Positions 29,373 to 40,219 of a stretch of 64,000 nucleotides of DNA are shown here, in pieces. Origin of the DNA: Aldersonia kunmingensis. Its GTDB lineage: Bacteria; Actinomycetota; Actinomycetes; Mycobacteriales; Mycobacteriaceae. The notes under the pieces were generated by a model. The model saw only the letters and a list, made by a program, of their open reading frames with translations. It made no database searches and had not been told where the DNA came from. Numbering within the stretch: position 1 is the stretch's first letter; the number at the start of each line of letters is the position of its first letter. Position numbers and translations under genes: made by a program. Where the stretch lies: assembly GCF_001646865.1 (NCBI RefSeq), contig NZ_LRRB01000270.1:28133-92132 (forward strand). The letters are read 5' to 3'.

Positions 29373-31961
29373 CTACCCTGCGCGCTTGATGACCTCCGCC
29401 AAACCGTCACGGTCGGAGACATTGAGCTTGCTGCACGCACGGTAGATATGGCCCTCGACTGTGCGGACCGAAACGTAGAGCTTCTCCGCGATCTTCTTGT
29501 TGGACAAACCCTGTGCCACCATCGACGCGATCTCTCGCTCCCTGCCCGTGAGCGGTAACGGTTGCGCCACCTCGCGCAGCGCCGGCGTCCGCGCGTCATC
29601 GCATGCCGCGGCGAGCCGGAAAGCGATACCGGACTGATTGGTCTTCGAACGGCGATCGTGCGCGCGGTCGTAGGCAGCGGCGGACTGCGCGGCGGCATCG
29701 GCGGCACAGACGAGCACGCCGAGCTCCTCCCAGCGGGTCGCGACCGCAGCCAATGCGAGCCCATCCTGCTCGGCCACTCCCACGGCATGCGCCGCAGCCA
29801 CCCGCACCGTCTCCCCGTCGAGTTCGGCGGCGAGCTCGGACAGCCGTTCGGCGACCGTGCGGTCGCCGAATCGCGCCGCGGTGAGCAAGGCATCCGTCTC
29901 AACGGTGAACCGGGATGACGCGGACGCTAGCTCGGCAGCCGAGCGGGCGTGCGCGATCGCGGCGCTCGTCTCACCGCGCGTCACCGCGAGCCATCCCCGG
30001 GCCAGTTCGACGTCGGGTGCGAACAATCCGCGAACACCCCCGACCAACCGCTCGGCCCTGACGAGCGCCTCCTCGGCTCCATCCGCATCCCCGAGCGCGG
30101 CGCACGTGATGCACAGATAGCTCGATGCGAGGAACTCCCAGACGTACCCGACGCCGCGCAGCGCGGCGATGGCCTGGGTGAACTCAGCCTTCGCCGCGCG
30201 CAATCGGCCGCGCCGCGACAGCACAAACCCGAGCAGCACACCGGCCTTGGCCCGCGCCGGCTGCTGCCCGATCGCAAAATCGAGGTAGCGCCGGGCGGCC
30301 TGCTCGGCGTCGTCGCACGGGCCGAGCGCGAGGTACATCGGGACCTCCGCGAGCCCGACGTTGAACCGCAGCAGCCCTGATGCACCCTGCGCAGCGGCTT
30401 CGAGGCCGTCGTCGACGAGCGCGCTCACCTCGCCGAGATCGCCCATCTGGCTCAGCGCCGATGCGGCGATGAACGAGGCCCACCCGCGCACAACCGGAAG
30501 GCGCAGCTGCGAATCCAGCACCGCCCGAGCGGCACGTAGTGAATCCGGCAGCCGCCCGATAAATTGCGACTCCAGCATCTCCACCAGATCGGCGCCGGCC
30601 TGGAAGGTCAGCCGCGGCCGCAGTTCCTCGAGGACGGCGGTCGCCCGTTCCGAATCAGCGAGTCCCCAAAAGAGATTCGAGGCGCGCACGGTACCGAGGA
30701 TCACGAGTTCGAAATCGTTCATCGTTTCCGTGTCAACCTGCGCGAGCACGGCCTCCGCTTCCGCGGCCTTGCCCTGCCAGGCGGTCGACACCGCAAGCAA
30801 CAGCTGTGCCGGCAGTCCCGCGCCATCGGCCCAGGCATGCCGGGCGAACCGCTCGGCCACCACGACGTCGCCCAGCGTGAGGGCGTCCGCAGCAGACACC
30901 GTCAGTGCCTCTACCGACGGTGGGGTGTCGCTACCGATCGCGAGATCGACGATGCGGATCCTGTCGCTCACGTGATCCGCAGATCGGCGCGAAAGCTCTT
31001 GTACCAGTTCGCTTCTGATCCGCCGGGCCTCCAGCACCCCGGTGGCCGAGCGCACCACCTCGCCGTAGATGGGATGACTCGCGGTGACGCTCAGGCGATT
31101 CGGCGGTCCGCCGAGCTGCACCATGCCCACCCGTTCGGCCGCCTCGACGGCCTCACGCCCGCGCAGTGCGACGAGCACATCCAAATCCAGGCTCCCGCCG
31201 AAAGCCAGCGTCTCCATCACCTGCAGCACGCCCTCCGGCATAACGTCGAGCCGCGCGGAAACCAGTGCGGACAGTTCACCGGTAATCACCGTCTCACCGC
31301 GCAACTGCCAGACCCCGGCCACCTCGCGCAGCTGGCCCGCTTGCTGAGCGCCTTCCACCAGATGCCGCAGGAACAACGGGTTCCCACCCGAGGTTTCGAA
31401 GATCCGGTCGGCGCTCACCGACTCCACTGGGCCGCCGAGCGCGGACTCCACGACCGAACCAACCTCCGCGCGAGTGAACGGCATGAGATCGACGCGGGTT
31501 AGCAGATCGTCCTTCCACAGCGCGCTGATCGCGTCCGGAATCTGTTGGCCGCTGCGGACGGTGACGATGAACGCCGCGGCATGTTCCATCGCGAGTTGGT
31601 GCACGAGCGTCGCGGACAGCTCGTCGAGCATGTGCGCGTCATCGACGCCGATGACTATTTCCTTGTTGTCCCCGAGCAGCTGCGAACGGGCAGCACGGAG
31701 AACGGTGTGCGGTTCGGCGGCACCCGTGACGTCGACGAGATGGGTGAGCGCACCAAGCGGAATCCCGCGCGCCGTTTCGGTTCCGGCCACCCAGCGTGCC
31801 TGCGCCCGCGCGGCCTTGACCACGCTGCGCGCCAGAGTCGTCTTCCCGACACCGGGTCCGCCGACCAGGACCACGCCGGTATGACCGTTGCGGGTACGAA
31901 GTTGTGCGGCAACCGTCTCGACGTGCCGCTGTCTCACCACTGTCGGCCATGCGGTCGGCAT
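29373..31961 (-). CDS. LAL-type LuxR regulator with AAA ATPase, paralog 2
   Basis: 862 aa, same architecture as its neighbour: Walker A GGPGVGKTTLAR, Walker B IVIGVDDAHMLD, conserved LGGPVES and GNPLFLRHLVEGAQQAG, and a LuxR HTH (LTGREREIASMVAQGLSNKK...TVEGHIYRACSKLNVSDRDG). Clearly a tandem duplicate that has diverged mostly in the TPR-like middle. It is divergent from the operon at 32117 across 155 bp, which makes that operon a likely target. Confidence 0.93.
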   Translation of the reverse strand: MPTAWPTVVRQRHVETVAAQLRTRNGHTGVVLVGGPGVGKTTLARSVVKAARAQARWVAGTETARGIPLGALTHLVDVTGAAEPHTVLRAARSQLLGDNKEIVIGVDDAHMLDELSATLVHQLAMEHAAAFIVTVRSGQQIPDAISALWKDDLLTRVDLMPFTRAEVGSVVESALGGPVESVSADRIFETSGGNPLFLRHLVEGAQQAGQLREVAGVWQLRGETVITGELSALVSARLDVMPEGVLQVMETLAFGGSLDLDVLVALRGREAVEAAERVGMVQLGGPPNRLSVTASHPIYGEVVRSATGVLEARRIRSELVQELSRRSADHVSDRIRIVDLAIGSDTPPSVEALTVSAADALTLGDVVVAERFARHAWADGAGLPAQLLLAVSTAWQGKAAEAEAVLAQVDTETMNDFELVILGTVRASNLFWGLADSERATAVLEELRPRLTFQAGADLVEMLESQFIGRLPDSLRAARAVLDSQLRLPVVRGWASFIAASALSQMGDLGEVSALVDDGLEAAAQGASGLLRFNVGLAEVPMYLALGPCDDAEQAARRYLDFAIGQQPARAKAGVLLGFVLSRRGRLRAAKAEFTQAIAALRGVGYVWEFLASSYLCITCAALGDADGAEEALVRAERLVGGVRGLFAPDVELARGWLAVTRGETSAAIAHARSAAELASASSRFTVETDALLTAARFGDRTVAERLSELAAELDGETVRVAAAHAVGVAEQDGLALAAVATRWEELGVLVCAADAAAQSAAAYDRAHDRRSKTNQSGIAFRLAAACDDARTPALREVAQPLPLTGREREIASMVAQGLSNKKIAEKLYVSVRTVEGHIYRACSKLNVSDRDGLAEVIKRAG

Positions 31962-32020
31962 GCGGCGAGTGTATTTCCCGAGTACACGTCATGCCGGGCT
32001 TCGCCGCGATCGGGAAATAA

Positions 32021-32038
32021 CGAGTGTCGCGCTACTCG
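32021..32038. promoter_or_regulatory. Palindrome variant between LAL paralog 2 and the 32.1-kb operon
   Basis: CGAGTGTCGCGCTACTCG keeps the ends of the 29284 palindrome (CGAGT/ACTCG). It is 60 bases upstream of the LAL start and 79 before the divergent operon. A second inverted repeat, TATTTCCCG (31972-31980) and CGGGAAATA (32011-32019), frames the region just inside it. Confidence 0.5.
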
Positions 32039-32116
32039 CGACCATTCATTCCAACGCGCGCACTCTCGATTCATCGATGCGGCCACAAGCCGCACCCGAG
32101 TGGTCGGGGAGGCGAG

Positions 32117-32986
32117 ATGAAGATCGATACGAACCGAATGATCGGCGCGGTGCTCATAGGCCTCGCGGTGGCGATACTGGTGTCGCCGGGGTGGGCTGGG
32201 GGGCAGTCATACCCCGGGGAAGACTGCTCGACCGCAACCGTCCCGACGACAACGACCGCCGGTTCGGATCCCGACGCCACGGGTGGCGGCGAAACTTCCG
32301 GTGGCGGCGAGAACTGCGGGACCACCGACCCGCCACTCACCTACAACCCGGTCCTGAGTGCGCCCGCAACGGCCGCGCAGGGGCAGAGCTTTGCCGTCTC
32401 CGGGTTCGGCTGGCCGCTGTGCACCGTCACGATCACCGCCGATTCCCTTGGCTATTCGGACTCGGCACCGGGCGGGGGCTTCACAGTCACCGTTCCCGTC
32501 AACGACACCGCAACGATCGGATTCCACACCCTCACTGCGACGTCCTCGTGCCCCAACTACCAGTCTTCGGATTCGTCCGCCGTCGATTACTCGCGCGAGA
32601 GTGACGTGCGAATCGTGGCAGCGACCACCTCGACGACAACGACGACCTCAACCCGACCGGTCGAGACGACCACGCCGGTCGAGACGACCACACCGATCGT
32701 GACACCAACAACAACGACGACATCACAGAAGGTGGACCCAGGCGACCGAAGCCTGCCGTGGATCGCCGCGGCGGTGCTCGTCGCACTCGGGGCCGGCGCC
32801 CTGCTCCGCCATCAGATTCGCCGCGGCAAGCGACCGGTCGATAGCAGGATCGCCGCCCTGCCCCAAGTTGATTCGGCGCCGGTCGTCAGCACAACCCCAG
32901 ATCCGAATTCGGACCCTGGGCCAACCATTCGCATTGACGCCTTCCCGGGCGAAGTCACCACAACGGTCAAGGAGGTGGACCGATGA
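32117..32986 (+). CDS. Threonine-rich surface protein with C-terminal anchor
   Basis: 289 aa of unknown family. Order: N-terminal signal or anchor (MIGAVLIGLAVAILVSPGWAGG), a Thr/Gly-rich stretch, an Ig-like beta domain (about residues 75-155) with three cysteines (ENCGT, WPLCTV, TSSCPNY), a Thr/Pro stalk of repeated VETTTP, a membrane helix (LPWIAAAVLVALGAGALL), a basic stop-transfer RHQIRRGKR and a 50-residue cytosolic tail. Start ATG 32117 follows GGGGAGGCGAG. It overlaps the next gene by four bases, so the two products probably act together. Divergent from the LAL regulator. Confidence 0.82.
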   Translation: MKIDTNRMIGAVLIGLAVAILVSPGWAGGQSYPGEDCSTATVPTTTTAGSDPDATGGGETSGGGENCGTTDPPLTYNPVLSAPATAAQGQSFAVSGFGWPLCTVTITADSLGYSDSAPGGGFTVTVPVNDTATIGFHTLTATSSCPNYQSSDSSAVDYSRESDVRIVAATTSTTTTTSTRPVETTTPVETTTPIVTPTTTTTSQKVDPGDRSLPWIAAAVLVALGAGALLRHQIRRGKRPVDSRIAALPQVDSAPVVSTTPDPNSDPGPTIRIDAFPGEVTTTVKEVDR

Positions 32987-33585
32987 GTACCGAATCGAGA
33001 ACCACAGCTGCGGACGTCATGTTCGGTTCCGGCGAACACGCAACAGCGCTCGCAGATCTGCTCGGTCCGCAGGATCTGGCCGGTTTTGCGGGACGCGCAA
33101 CGCGGACGCTCAGCGACGGCGCCCGCAATATGGTTGAACGCGAAATCAATTCAGCCGCTTCGAGTCTTCTCGATATCGACCTGAGCGACGTGCTGATCGG
33201 CGGTTGGCTGCGCTACGACCAGCTACGAAGAGCTGCCGCGAACACCCTTCACGGCGGGTGCGAGTGCGTTCCCCTTGCACGGCATCGCGTCGAGGCCACC
33301 CACCGGCCGTGGATCGAGTTGCGTTCGAACGGCGTCCCGATTGGCCGCATCGATTTCGAAATCAGAACGACGCTCGAGGTCGATGGTGTCAATATGGTTG
33401 TCGAAAACGCCGCCTTGCAGAAATTGCGGTTCGGCGAATGCGTGGCCACGGTCTCGCTTGCGGTGACCCCGCGCGGGCAGGTCGCCCAGCGCAGTCGAAA
33501 GCTACCGGTGTGGCAGGTGATCCAACTACGCCAGCCGATCCCACTGCTCGGAAGCGCCCGGCGAGGAACCATGCCGGTTCGCTGA
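32983..33585 (+). CDS. Unknown cytosolic partner of the surface protein
   Basis: 200 aa with no signal or membrane segment; ATGA overlap with the preceding gene. Central region LLDIDLSDVLIGGWLRYDQLRRAAANT, then beta-rich WIELRSNGVPIGRIDFEIRTTLEVDGVNMVVENAALQKLRFGE split into several strands, ending in a basic tail. I do not recognise a family. Converges on purA with 11 bases between stops. Confidence 0.78.
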   Translation: MSTESRTTAADVMFGSGEHATALADLLGPQDLAGFAGRATRTLSDGARNMVEREINSAASSLLDIDLSDVLIGGWLRYDQLRRAAANTLHGGCECVPLARHRVEATHRPWIELRSNGVPIGRIDFEIRTTLEVDGVNMVVENAALQKLRFGECVATVSLAVTPRGQVAQRSRKLPVWQVIQLRQPIPLLGSARRGTMPVR

Positions 33586-33596
33586 TCTACGCCGGC

Positions 33597-35192
<1,596 letters not shown>

Positions 35193-35855
35193 TTGACCAG
35201 GTTCGTACTCCGCTGCGGAGACGTGCCGGTGCCGATCACGCTCGCCTCACTGTCCACCGCATCGGCTGCACCGATCCCGCTCGACGACGAGATCGACGAA
35301 ACGCTTGTACCCCTCGACACCGACTCCGCTCCTCGGCTCATCGTGCTTGGTCGTGATGCTGCGCTCGCCGCGGTCCTCACCCGCCTCATGCGCCTGGAAC
35401 GACTCGATATCGAAATCGCCTACGTCCCGGTGGAGCGATCGGCCGGGTCCGCGATTTACCGCACCGGCACCGGAGCTGCGGCGGCCAAGCGGGCCGTGAG
35501 CGGCAAGGCGACCGATGTCCCGTTGATTCGCGACGATATGGGCATCGTGCTCGTCGGCAAGGCCCGCATCGACGGCCCGGACGGGGACACCCTGTTCGGC
35601 GAGGGTTTTGTTGACGACACAAAAATCTTCGAGGGCAAAGCGAACTCGGTACATATTTCCCCGACCGGCGAGTTTCCAGGTCTTCGCGCCTGCGCGGTGC
35701 GCGGGCAGTTGCGCCGGCTCAGGTGGGTGCCTGGCCGGGCGGCGCAGGTTGGCGCGGAGGGGATCGTGGTCACGCGGGACGGCGTTTCCAGCGATCGGAC
35801 CGTTCGCCGCTCGACGTTCTATCGGCACACCGAACCGTGGAAGCTGGTCCGCTGA
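35193..35855 (+). CDS. Conserved actinobacterial protein next to purA (Rv0358-like)
   Basis: 220 aa, soluble. LTRFVLRCGDVPVPITLAS start; LIVLGRDAALAAVLTRLMRLERLDIEIAYVP resembles the N-terminal part of lipid/NAD kinases, and VPLIRDDMGIVLVGKARIDG and VHISPTGEFPGLRACAVRGQ follow. TTG at 35193 is chosen because a long GGAGGAGGGAG lies just upstream; an in-frame TTG at 35172 has none. The same gene adjoins purA in mycobacteria. Function unknown. Confidence 0.82.
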   Translation: MTRFVLRCGDVPVPITLASLSTASAAPIPLDDEIDETLVPLDTDSAPRLIVLGRDAALAAVLTRLMRLERLDIEIAYVPVERSAGSAIYRTGTGAAAAKRAVSGKATDVPLIRDDMGIVLVGKARIDGPDGDTLFGEGFVDDTKIFEGKANSVHISPTGEFPGLRACAVRGQLRRLRWVPGRAAQVGAEGIVVTRDGVSSDRTVRRSTFYRHTEPWKLVR

Positions 35856-36619
35856 GTACTGCGCGAATTTCCGGCGCGGTCCGGCCGAGTCCTGTTTTCC
35901 TCGGCATTGTCGCGCTGGCCGCGGCGGGCGGAGTTCTGGCATGGCGCAGCGACACGACGTCCAACGCCGCGCGGGCCGGCGTCTTCGTGCTCGTCGTCGC
36001 CGGCTGGATCGTGAGCCTGTGCCTGCACGAGTTCGCGCACGCCTACACCGCTTGGCGGGCCGGTGACCACGAAGTTGAGGTGCGTGGCTACCTCACGCTG
36101 AACCCGCTGCGCTACAGCCACCCGGTGCTGTCGATCGCACTGCCGATCGCCTTCATCGCGCTCGGCGGCTTCGGCTTGCCCGGCGGCGCGGTGTACGTCC
36201 GACCAGGCTTGTTCGGCCCGGCGATGCAGCGGCGCATCAGCCTGGCCGGTCCCGCAGTGAACGTCGTGCTCGCGATCGCGCTGCTCGCCGCCATCCGAAT
36301 CCTCGCCGACGGCACTCACGCCGCGTTCTGGTTCGGGCTGAGCTTCCTCGCCTTTCTGCAGATCACCGCGGCCGTGCTGAACCTGCTGCCCATTCCCGGC
36401 CTCGACGGCTACGGCGCGATCGAGCCCTCGCTATCGCCAAAAACCCGCCGAGCGCTCGACCAATACAAGCCGCTGGGCCTGCTCGCGGTGCTCGCTCTGC
36501 TCTGGGTGCCGTCCATCAATGCCGCCTTTTTCGACGCGGTGTATTGGCTATTCGAACTGTCCGGGGTGCCTGCGGACTGGTCGAGATTCGGCAGCTATCT
36601 CACGCAATTCTGGCGCTGA
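35837..36619 (+). CDS. M50-type membrane metallopeptidase (Rv0359-like)
   Basis: 260 aa, five or six membrane segments. Zinc site HExxH in SLCLHEFAHAYTAW and the second family motif NLLPIPGLDGYG with the metal-binding Asp. Resembles site-2-protease/sporulation SpoIVFB relatives without added PDZ or CBS domains. The start is uncertain: GTG at 35837 overlaps the preceding gene and gives the length expected from mycobacteria. Likely cotranscribed with it. Confidence 0.85.
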   Translation: MEAGPLSTARISGAVRPSPVFLGIVALAAAGGVLAWRSDTTSNAARAGVFVLVVAGWIVSLCLHEFAHAYTAWRAGDHEVEVRGYLTLNPLRYSHPVLSIALPIAFIALGGFGLPGGAVYVRPGLFGPAMQRRISLAGPAVNVVLAIALLAAIRILADGTHAAFWFGLSFLAFLQITAAVLNLLPIPGLDGYGAIEPSLSPKTRRALDQYKPLGLLAVLALLWVPSINAAFFDAVYWLFELSGVPADWSRFGSYLTQFWR

Positions 36620-36766
36620 CCTGGAATTTCACTCCCCCGAACGCCATCCGCCGGCCTATTGCCCGTTTCGGCCATATCCGAATTGGCCGGATTGAGCGAT
36701 GCGGTTTGCGCGTGCCGCGCGATGTTATTGGAAAGGTCCGATACAGCAGCACGACGGGGAGTAGCC

Positions 36767-37489
36767 ATGACCGAGGTGATCGATACTGCGGCGCAGATCG
36801 GCTCGATTTGGATCGGCCGTCGCTTCAATGGACCCCCCGATTCGGCGAACGGCGGCTACGCCTGCGGTTCCATCGCGCAGTTCATCGACGGACCGGCGCG
36901 AGTCGTCCTGCGCAAGCCCCCGCCGCTGGAGACCGAACTCGCCGTGCACCGCGTCGGCGACGTCGTATCGGTGCTGTACGAGGGTGGTCTCATTGCCGAG
37001 GCACGACCAGCGGCCCCCAGCGTCGTCGTGCCACCGACGTGGCCGACCTTCGCCGAGGCCGAGCGCGCGACTGCGGCACACCCGTGGCGCGGGCAGCGGC
37101 ACATGCTGTCGGACTGCTTCGTCTGCGGACCGGAGCGCAGCGACGGCCTGCATGTCACGCCCGGCCCGCTCGAACCCGATGCGGCCGTCACCGCCACACC
37201 GTTCGTTCCTGACGACACCGTCGCCGATCCCGGTGGCACCGTGCCGCTCGAAATCGTCTGGGCAGCGTTGGACTGCTCGAGTTACCCGGCGAGTGCATTC
37301 AAGGACACGCTGTGCCTGCTCGGCACGCTGTCTGTCACCAAGTGGCAGGCGATCACGGTTGGAAAGCGCTATGTCGCTGTGGGTTGGACGCTGTCCGTGT
37401 CCGGCCGCAAGCATCACACCGCCGCCGCTCTGATCGATGACGACCGCAACATCGTGGCCGAGTCCGAGGCCATCTGGGTCGCCATCTGA
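36767..37489 (+). CDS. Hotdog-fold, thioesterase-like protein
   Basis: 240 aa. SANGGYACGSIAQF followed by RVVLRKPPPLETELAVHRVGD is typical of the acyl-CoA thioesterase-like double hotdog; the C-terminal half repeats a hotdog-like pattern (VPLEIVWAALDCSSYP, WTLSVSGRKHHTAAALIDD). A CFVCGPERSDGLHV segment joins the two. ATG 36767 has GGGAGTAGCC upstream. Substrate unknown. Followed after 37 bases by a methyltransferase gene. Confidence 0.7.
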   Translation: MTEVIDTAAQIGSIWIGRRFNGPPDSANGGYACGSIAQFIDGPARVVLRKPPPLETELAVHRVGDVVSVLYEGGLIAEARPAAPSVVVPPTWPTFAEAERATAAHPWRGQRHMLSDCFVCGPERSDGLHVTPGPLEPDAAVTATPFVPDDTVADPGGTVPLEIVWAALDCSSYPASAFKDTLCLLGTLSVTKWQAITVGKRYVAVGWTLSVSGRKHHTAAALIDDDRNIVAESEAIWVAI

Positions 37490-37526
37490 CAACGACGTAC
37501 CCCGCACCCCTCCGAGAGGTCCTGCC

Positions 37527-38669
37527 ATGACCAGTTCTTCGACCGCTGAACCACGCCTCGACCCGCCGGAACTCGATGCCGCCGAACAAGAAGCCCGCGA
37601 CGCCCTCGCGGAACGACTGTTCGGAGCATTGCTCGGCGGAATGGAGTTACTCACGATCGAAACCGGCCGCAGGCTCGGGCTCTACCGAACTCTGGCCGAG
37701 ATGGGCGCGCTCAATTCGGCCGAACTGGCCACCGCCGCAGGGATTGCCGAACGGTACGCACGCGAATGGCTCGAGCAGCAGGCCGCCGCCGGATTGCTCG
37801 CGGTACACGGCCCGATGGATGCCGACGCTCCGGCCCGCCGATACGCCCTGCCCCAGGCCTACATTCCCGTGCTGCTCGACGGTGAGGACCTCTCCCACAT
37901 GATGGGCGCGGCTCCGATGCTCACCGGTTGTGCGCTCGCGGTCCCCGCCCTGGTCGACGCCTATCGTGCGGGATCCGGGGTGCCGTACGAGGCCTACGGC
38001 GAGGAACTGCGCCACGGCATCGGTTCGTTCAACCGGCCCGGCTTCGCGAAGATGATCGGTGAGTGGATCGACGCGATGCCCGACGTGTCGGCACGGCTCC
38101 GGTCCGGCGCGGTCGTGCTCGACGCGGGCTGCGGCACCGGATGGTCGAGTATTGCTCTGGCAGAGGCATTTCCGGACATCGAGGTGCACGGCATCGACCT
38201 CGACGCCACCTCGGTCGCGGAAGCGACGGCGCTGGCCACCGAGCGCGGACTCGGCGACCGAGTCCATTTCTCGGTGGGCAATGCCGCCGAAAGTCACGAC
38301 CACGCGCGCGAGCACGGCATAAGTGCGGATCTCGCCTTCGTGTTCGAGGCGTTGCACGACATGGGCAACCCGGTGGGCGCACTCGCCTCGATTCGGTCCG
38401 CGCTAACTCCGGATGGGGTGCTACTCGTCGCGGACGAGCGGGTGTCGGACGAATTCATCTCGCCCGCAGGCGAAGTGGAGCGAGTGCAGTACGCCTTCAG
38501 CGTGCTGCACTGCCTGCCCGCGACCATGGCGGAGTCCACCTCGGTGGCGAACGGCACGGTCCTGCGGGCATCGACCGTCCGCGAGTGGGCCACGGCCGCC
38601 GGCTACGGGTCGGTCGCCGACCTGGGCATTGAGCACGACTTCTTCCGCTTCTACCGGATCGATCAATAG
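37527..38669 (+). CDS. SAM-dependent methyltransferase with N-terminal winged helix
   Basis: 380 aa. An N-terminal helical/winged-helix dimerisation part (GLYRTLAEMGALNSAELAT, YAREWLEQQAAAGLL) precedes a class I methyltransferase core: motif I VLDAGCGTGWSSIALAEAFP, then VHGIDLDATSV and FVFEALHDMGNP. This build matches Rv2258c-like proteins. ATG 37527 with GAGAGGTCC upstream. Substrate unknown; not clearly an O-methyltransferase. Confidence 0.88.
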   Translation: MTSSSTAEPRLDPPELDAAEQEARDALAERLFGALLGGMELLTIETGRRLGLYRTLAEMGALNSAELATAAGIAERYAREWLEQQAAAGLLAVHGPMDADAPARRYALPQAYIPVLLDGEDLSHMMGAAPMLTGCALAVPALVDAYRAGSGVPYEAYGEELRHGIGSFNRPGFAKMIGEWIDAMPDVSARLRSGAVVLDAGCGTGWSSIALAEAFPDIEVHGIDLDATSVAEATALATERGLGDRVHFSVGNAAESHDHAREHGISADLAFVFEALHDMGNPVGALASIRSALTPDGVLLVADERVSDEFISPAGEVERVQYAFSVLHCLPATMAESTSVANGTVLRASTVREWATAAGYGSVADLGIEHDFFRFYRIDQ

Positions 38670-38694
38670 TCGTCCGAGCGGGTACACCGGACGT

Positions 38695-38880
38695 ATGGGC
38701 CGCGGCGATCATCCGCAGCGCACGCCTTTATATGGCGCGGTGATGATGATCGCGGCCTTCGTCACGGCAAGCCTCACGGCGGCGGTCGAGATGCCGATCG
38801 CCGCGCACGGAGTAATCATCGTGACCGCGGCCCTCGTCGGCCTTGCCGGTTTCCTGATGACCTTCCGCGACCTGTCCTAA
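38695..38880 (+). CDS. Small two-helix membrane protein
   Basis: 61 aa: a short basic start, then AVMMIAAFVTASLTAAV and HGVIIVTAALVGLAGFLMTF as two membrane helices. The stop abuts a dispersed repeat. A weak ribosome-binding site leaves doubt, but the regular hydrophobic pattern and the position behind the methyltransferase suggest a real gene. Confidence 0.5.
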   Translation: MGRGDHPQRTPLYGAVMMIAAFVTASLTAAVEMPIAAHGVIIVTAALVGLAGFLMTFRDLS

Positions 38881-38940
38881 CGAGTGCAAAACTTCGTCGT
38901 GGGGCGAGGTTTCGGCCCCGTTTACACATTTCGCACTCGT
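38880..38940 (-). repeat. Dispersed palindromic repeat, copy A
   Basis: About 60 bp bounded by an 8-bp inverted repeat ACGAGTGC (38880-38887) and GCACTCGT (38933-38940). The core on the minus strand reads TGTAAACGGGGCCGAAAC. It begins at the last base of the preceding stop codon. Confidence 0.85.
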
Positions 38941-38957
38941 AAGCGCCCCTCTAACGG

Positions 38958-39013
38958 CTGCAAATCTTGTTCGTGGGGGCGACATTTCGGCCCCGTTTAC
39001 ACATTTTGCACCC
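38958..39013 (-). repeat. Dispersed palindromic repeat, copy B
   Basis: Second copy in the same orientation, 17 bases after copy A. On the minus strand it starts GGGTGCAAAATG, has the core TGTAAACGGGGCCGAAA and ends in TTTGCAG. It lies just before the 3' end of the MFS gene. Confidence 0.85.
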
Positions 39014-39036
39014 ATTAAGGGCGGCGTCCGGGCTCG

Positions 39037-40218
39037 TCAGACCGGGTAGGCGCCGCGCCGGATTCGCATCGTCCGCTGCACGGCAACGACCGCGGCGAGC
39101 ACGGCGAGAACGAAGAGCGGGAGCCGGTCGCCGAGGCTGGACTCGAGCGCAACCAGCGTCAGCGGCACGGCGAAACCGAGGTAGGTGCCCACATAGAAGA
39201 CGCCCGTCAGCGCGCCGCGGTGGGACGGTGGCGTCAGCTGCTCGATGTCGAGCAGACCGGTGCGCAGGCACAGACCGTAGGCGGAGCCGAGCACGACGCA
39301 GCACGGCAGAAGCGCCCAGACCGGCGGTTCGGCACCGCACAGCGCGGCAAGCACATAGCCGAGCGCGGCGAGGCCCGCACCGACCGACCCCGCGAGCGGA
39401 CCGAAGGCCTTGCGGCGGGCGAGCACCTGGACCGCGATGCCCGAACCGAGGCCGAGCGTGGCGGCGAGGCCCGGCACGAGCGGACCGCTGTAGCTGTCCG
39501 GCAGGCGTGCGGGCAGGCTAACGAACGCAATGGTGACGCTGGCGAATACGAACGGCGCGAGCGGCAACGCCCAACTCAGTGCCTGACCTGCGGACGCTGG
39601 ATGGTCTGCCGCGACCGGGCGCGTCCGTCGCGGCGCAGAACCGGTCCACACAATCGCCGCAATGAGGGCGGCGAGGCCGAGACCTGCGGCGACCGCGAAC
39701 GTCACCACGATCGGGGCGGGTACGAACTCGCCGAGCAGTCCCGAGGCCAGCGGGCCACAGCCGAAGCCTGCGGTCAGCACGACCCCGGCCACGGTGGTGC
39801 CGCGCGCGCCACCGATATCGGCCGCCCATGCGGTGCCGGCGCCCATGGCGAGACCCGCGCCGATGCCGACCACGAGCCGGCCCACGGCCAACCCAAGGCC
39901 GTCGTGCCAGGCCAGCAGCAACAGTGATCCGGCGATGGTGATCGCCGCGCCGGGGAGGACCACGCGCGCTCGGCCCACCTTGTCCGACAGCGCGCCGCCG
40001 CCGAGCAGACCGGGCAGCAGGCCGATCGCGTAGACCCCAAATACCGCGTCGAGCACCGCGTCGGACAACTGCTCGTGCTCACGCAGCACCGGGATGACCG
40101 AGACGAAGTGGTTCGCCATCCAGCCGACCGTGAACAGCACAGCGAGTACTGCCGCGAACGTCCGTGAGGTGCGCTGTGCTGGTGCGTCACGCTCGATGGC
40201 ACGCTCGGCGGTGGTCAT
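39037..40218 (-). CDS. MFS transporter (12-TM type)
   Basis: 393 aa, twelve predicted membrane helices beginning FAAVLAVLFTVGWMANHF. Loop 2-3 motif GGALSDKVGRARVVL fits the MFS signature GxLaDrxGrrxxl. ATG 40218 follows the preceding MFS stop by one base, with AAGGA upstream. Cotranscribed with that gene; probably exports or imports a small organic compound. Confidence 0.88.
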   Translation of the reverse strand: MTTAERAIERDAPAQRTSRTFAAVLAVLFTVGWMANHFVSVIPVLREHEQLSDAVLDAVFGVYAIGLLPGLLGGGALSDKVGRARVVLPGAAITIAGSLLLLAWHDGLGLAVGRLVVGIGAGLAMGAGTAWAADIGGARGTTVAGVVLTAGFGCGPLASGLLGEFVPAPIVVTFAVAAGLGLAALIAAIVWTGSAPRRTRPVAADHPASAGQALSWALPLAPFVFASVTIAFVSLPARLPDSYSGPLVPGLAATLGLGSGIAVQVLARRKAFGPLAGSVGAGLAALGYVLAALCGAEPPVWALLPCCVVLGSAYGLCLRTGLLDIEQLTPPSHRGALTGVFYVGTYLGFAVPLTLVALESSLGDRLPLFVLAVLAAVVAVQRTMRIRRGAYPV

Positions 40219-40219
40219 C

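Noticed and set aside
38880..39013. Repeats A and B as a CRISPR array
   Set aside because: Only two units, imperfect, with internal symmetry and no regular spacers or cas genes.
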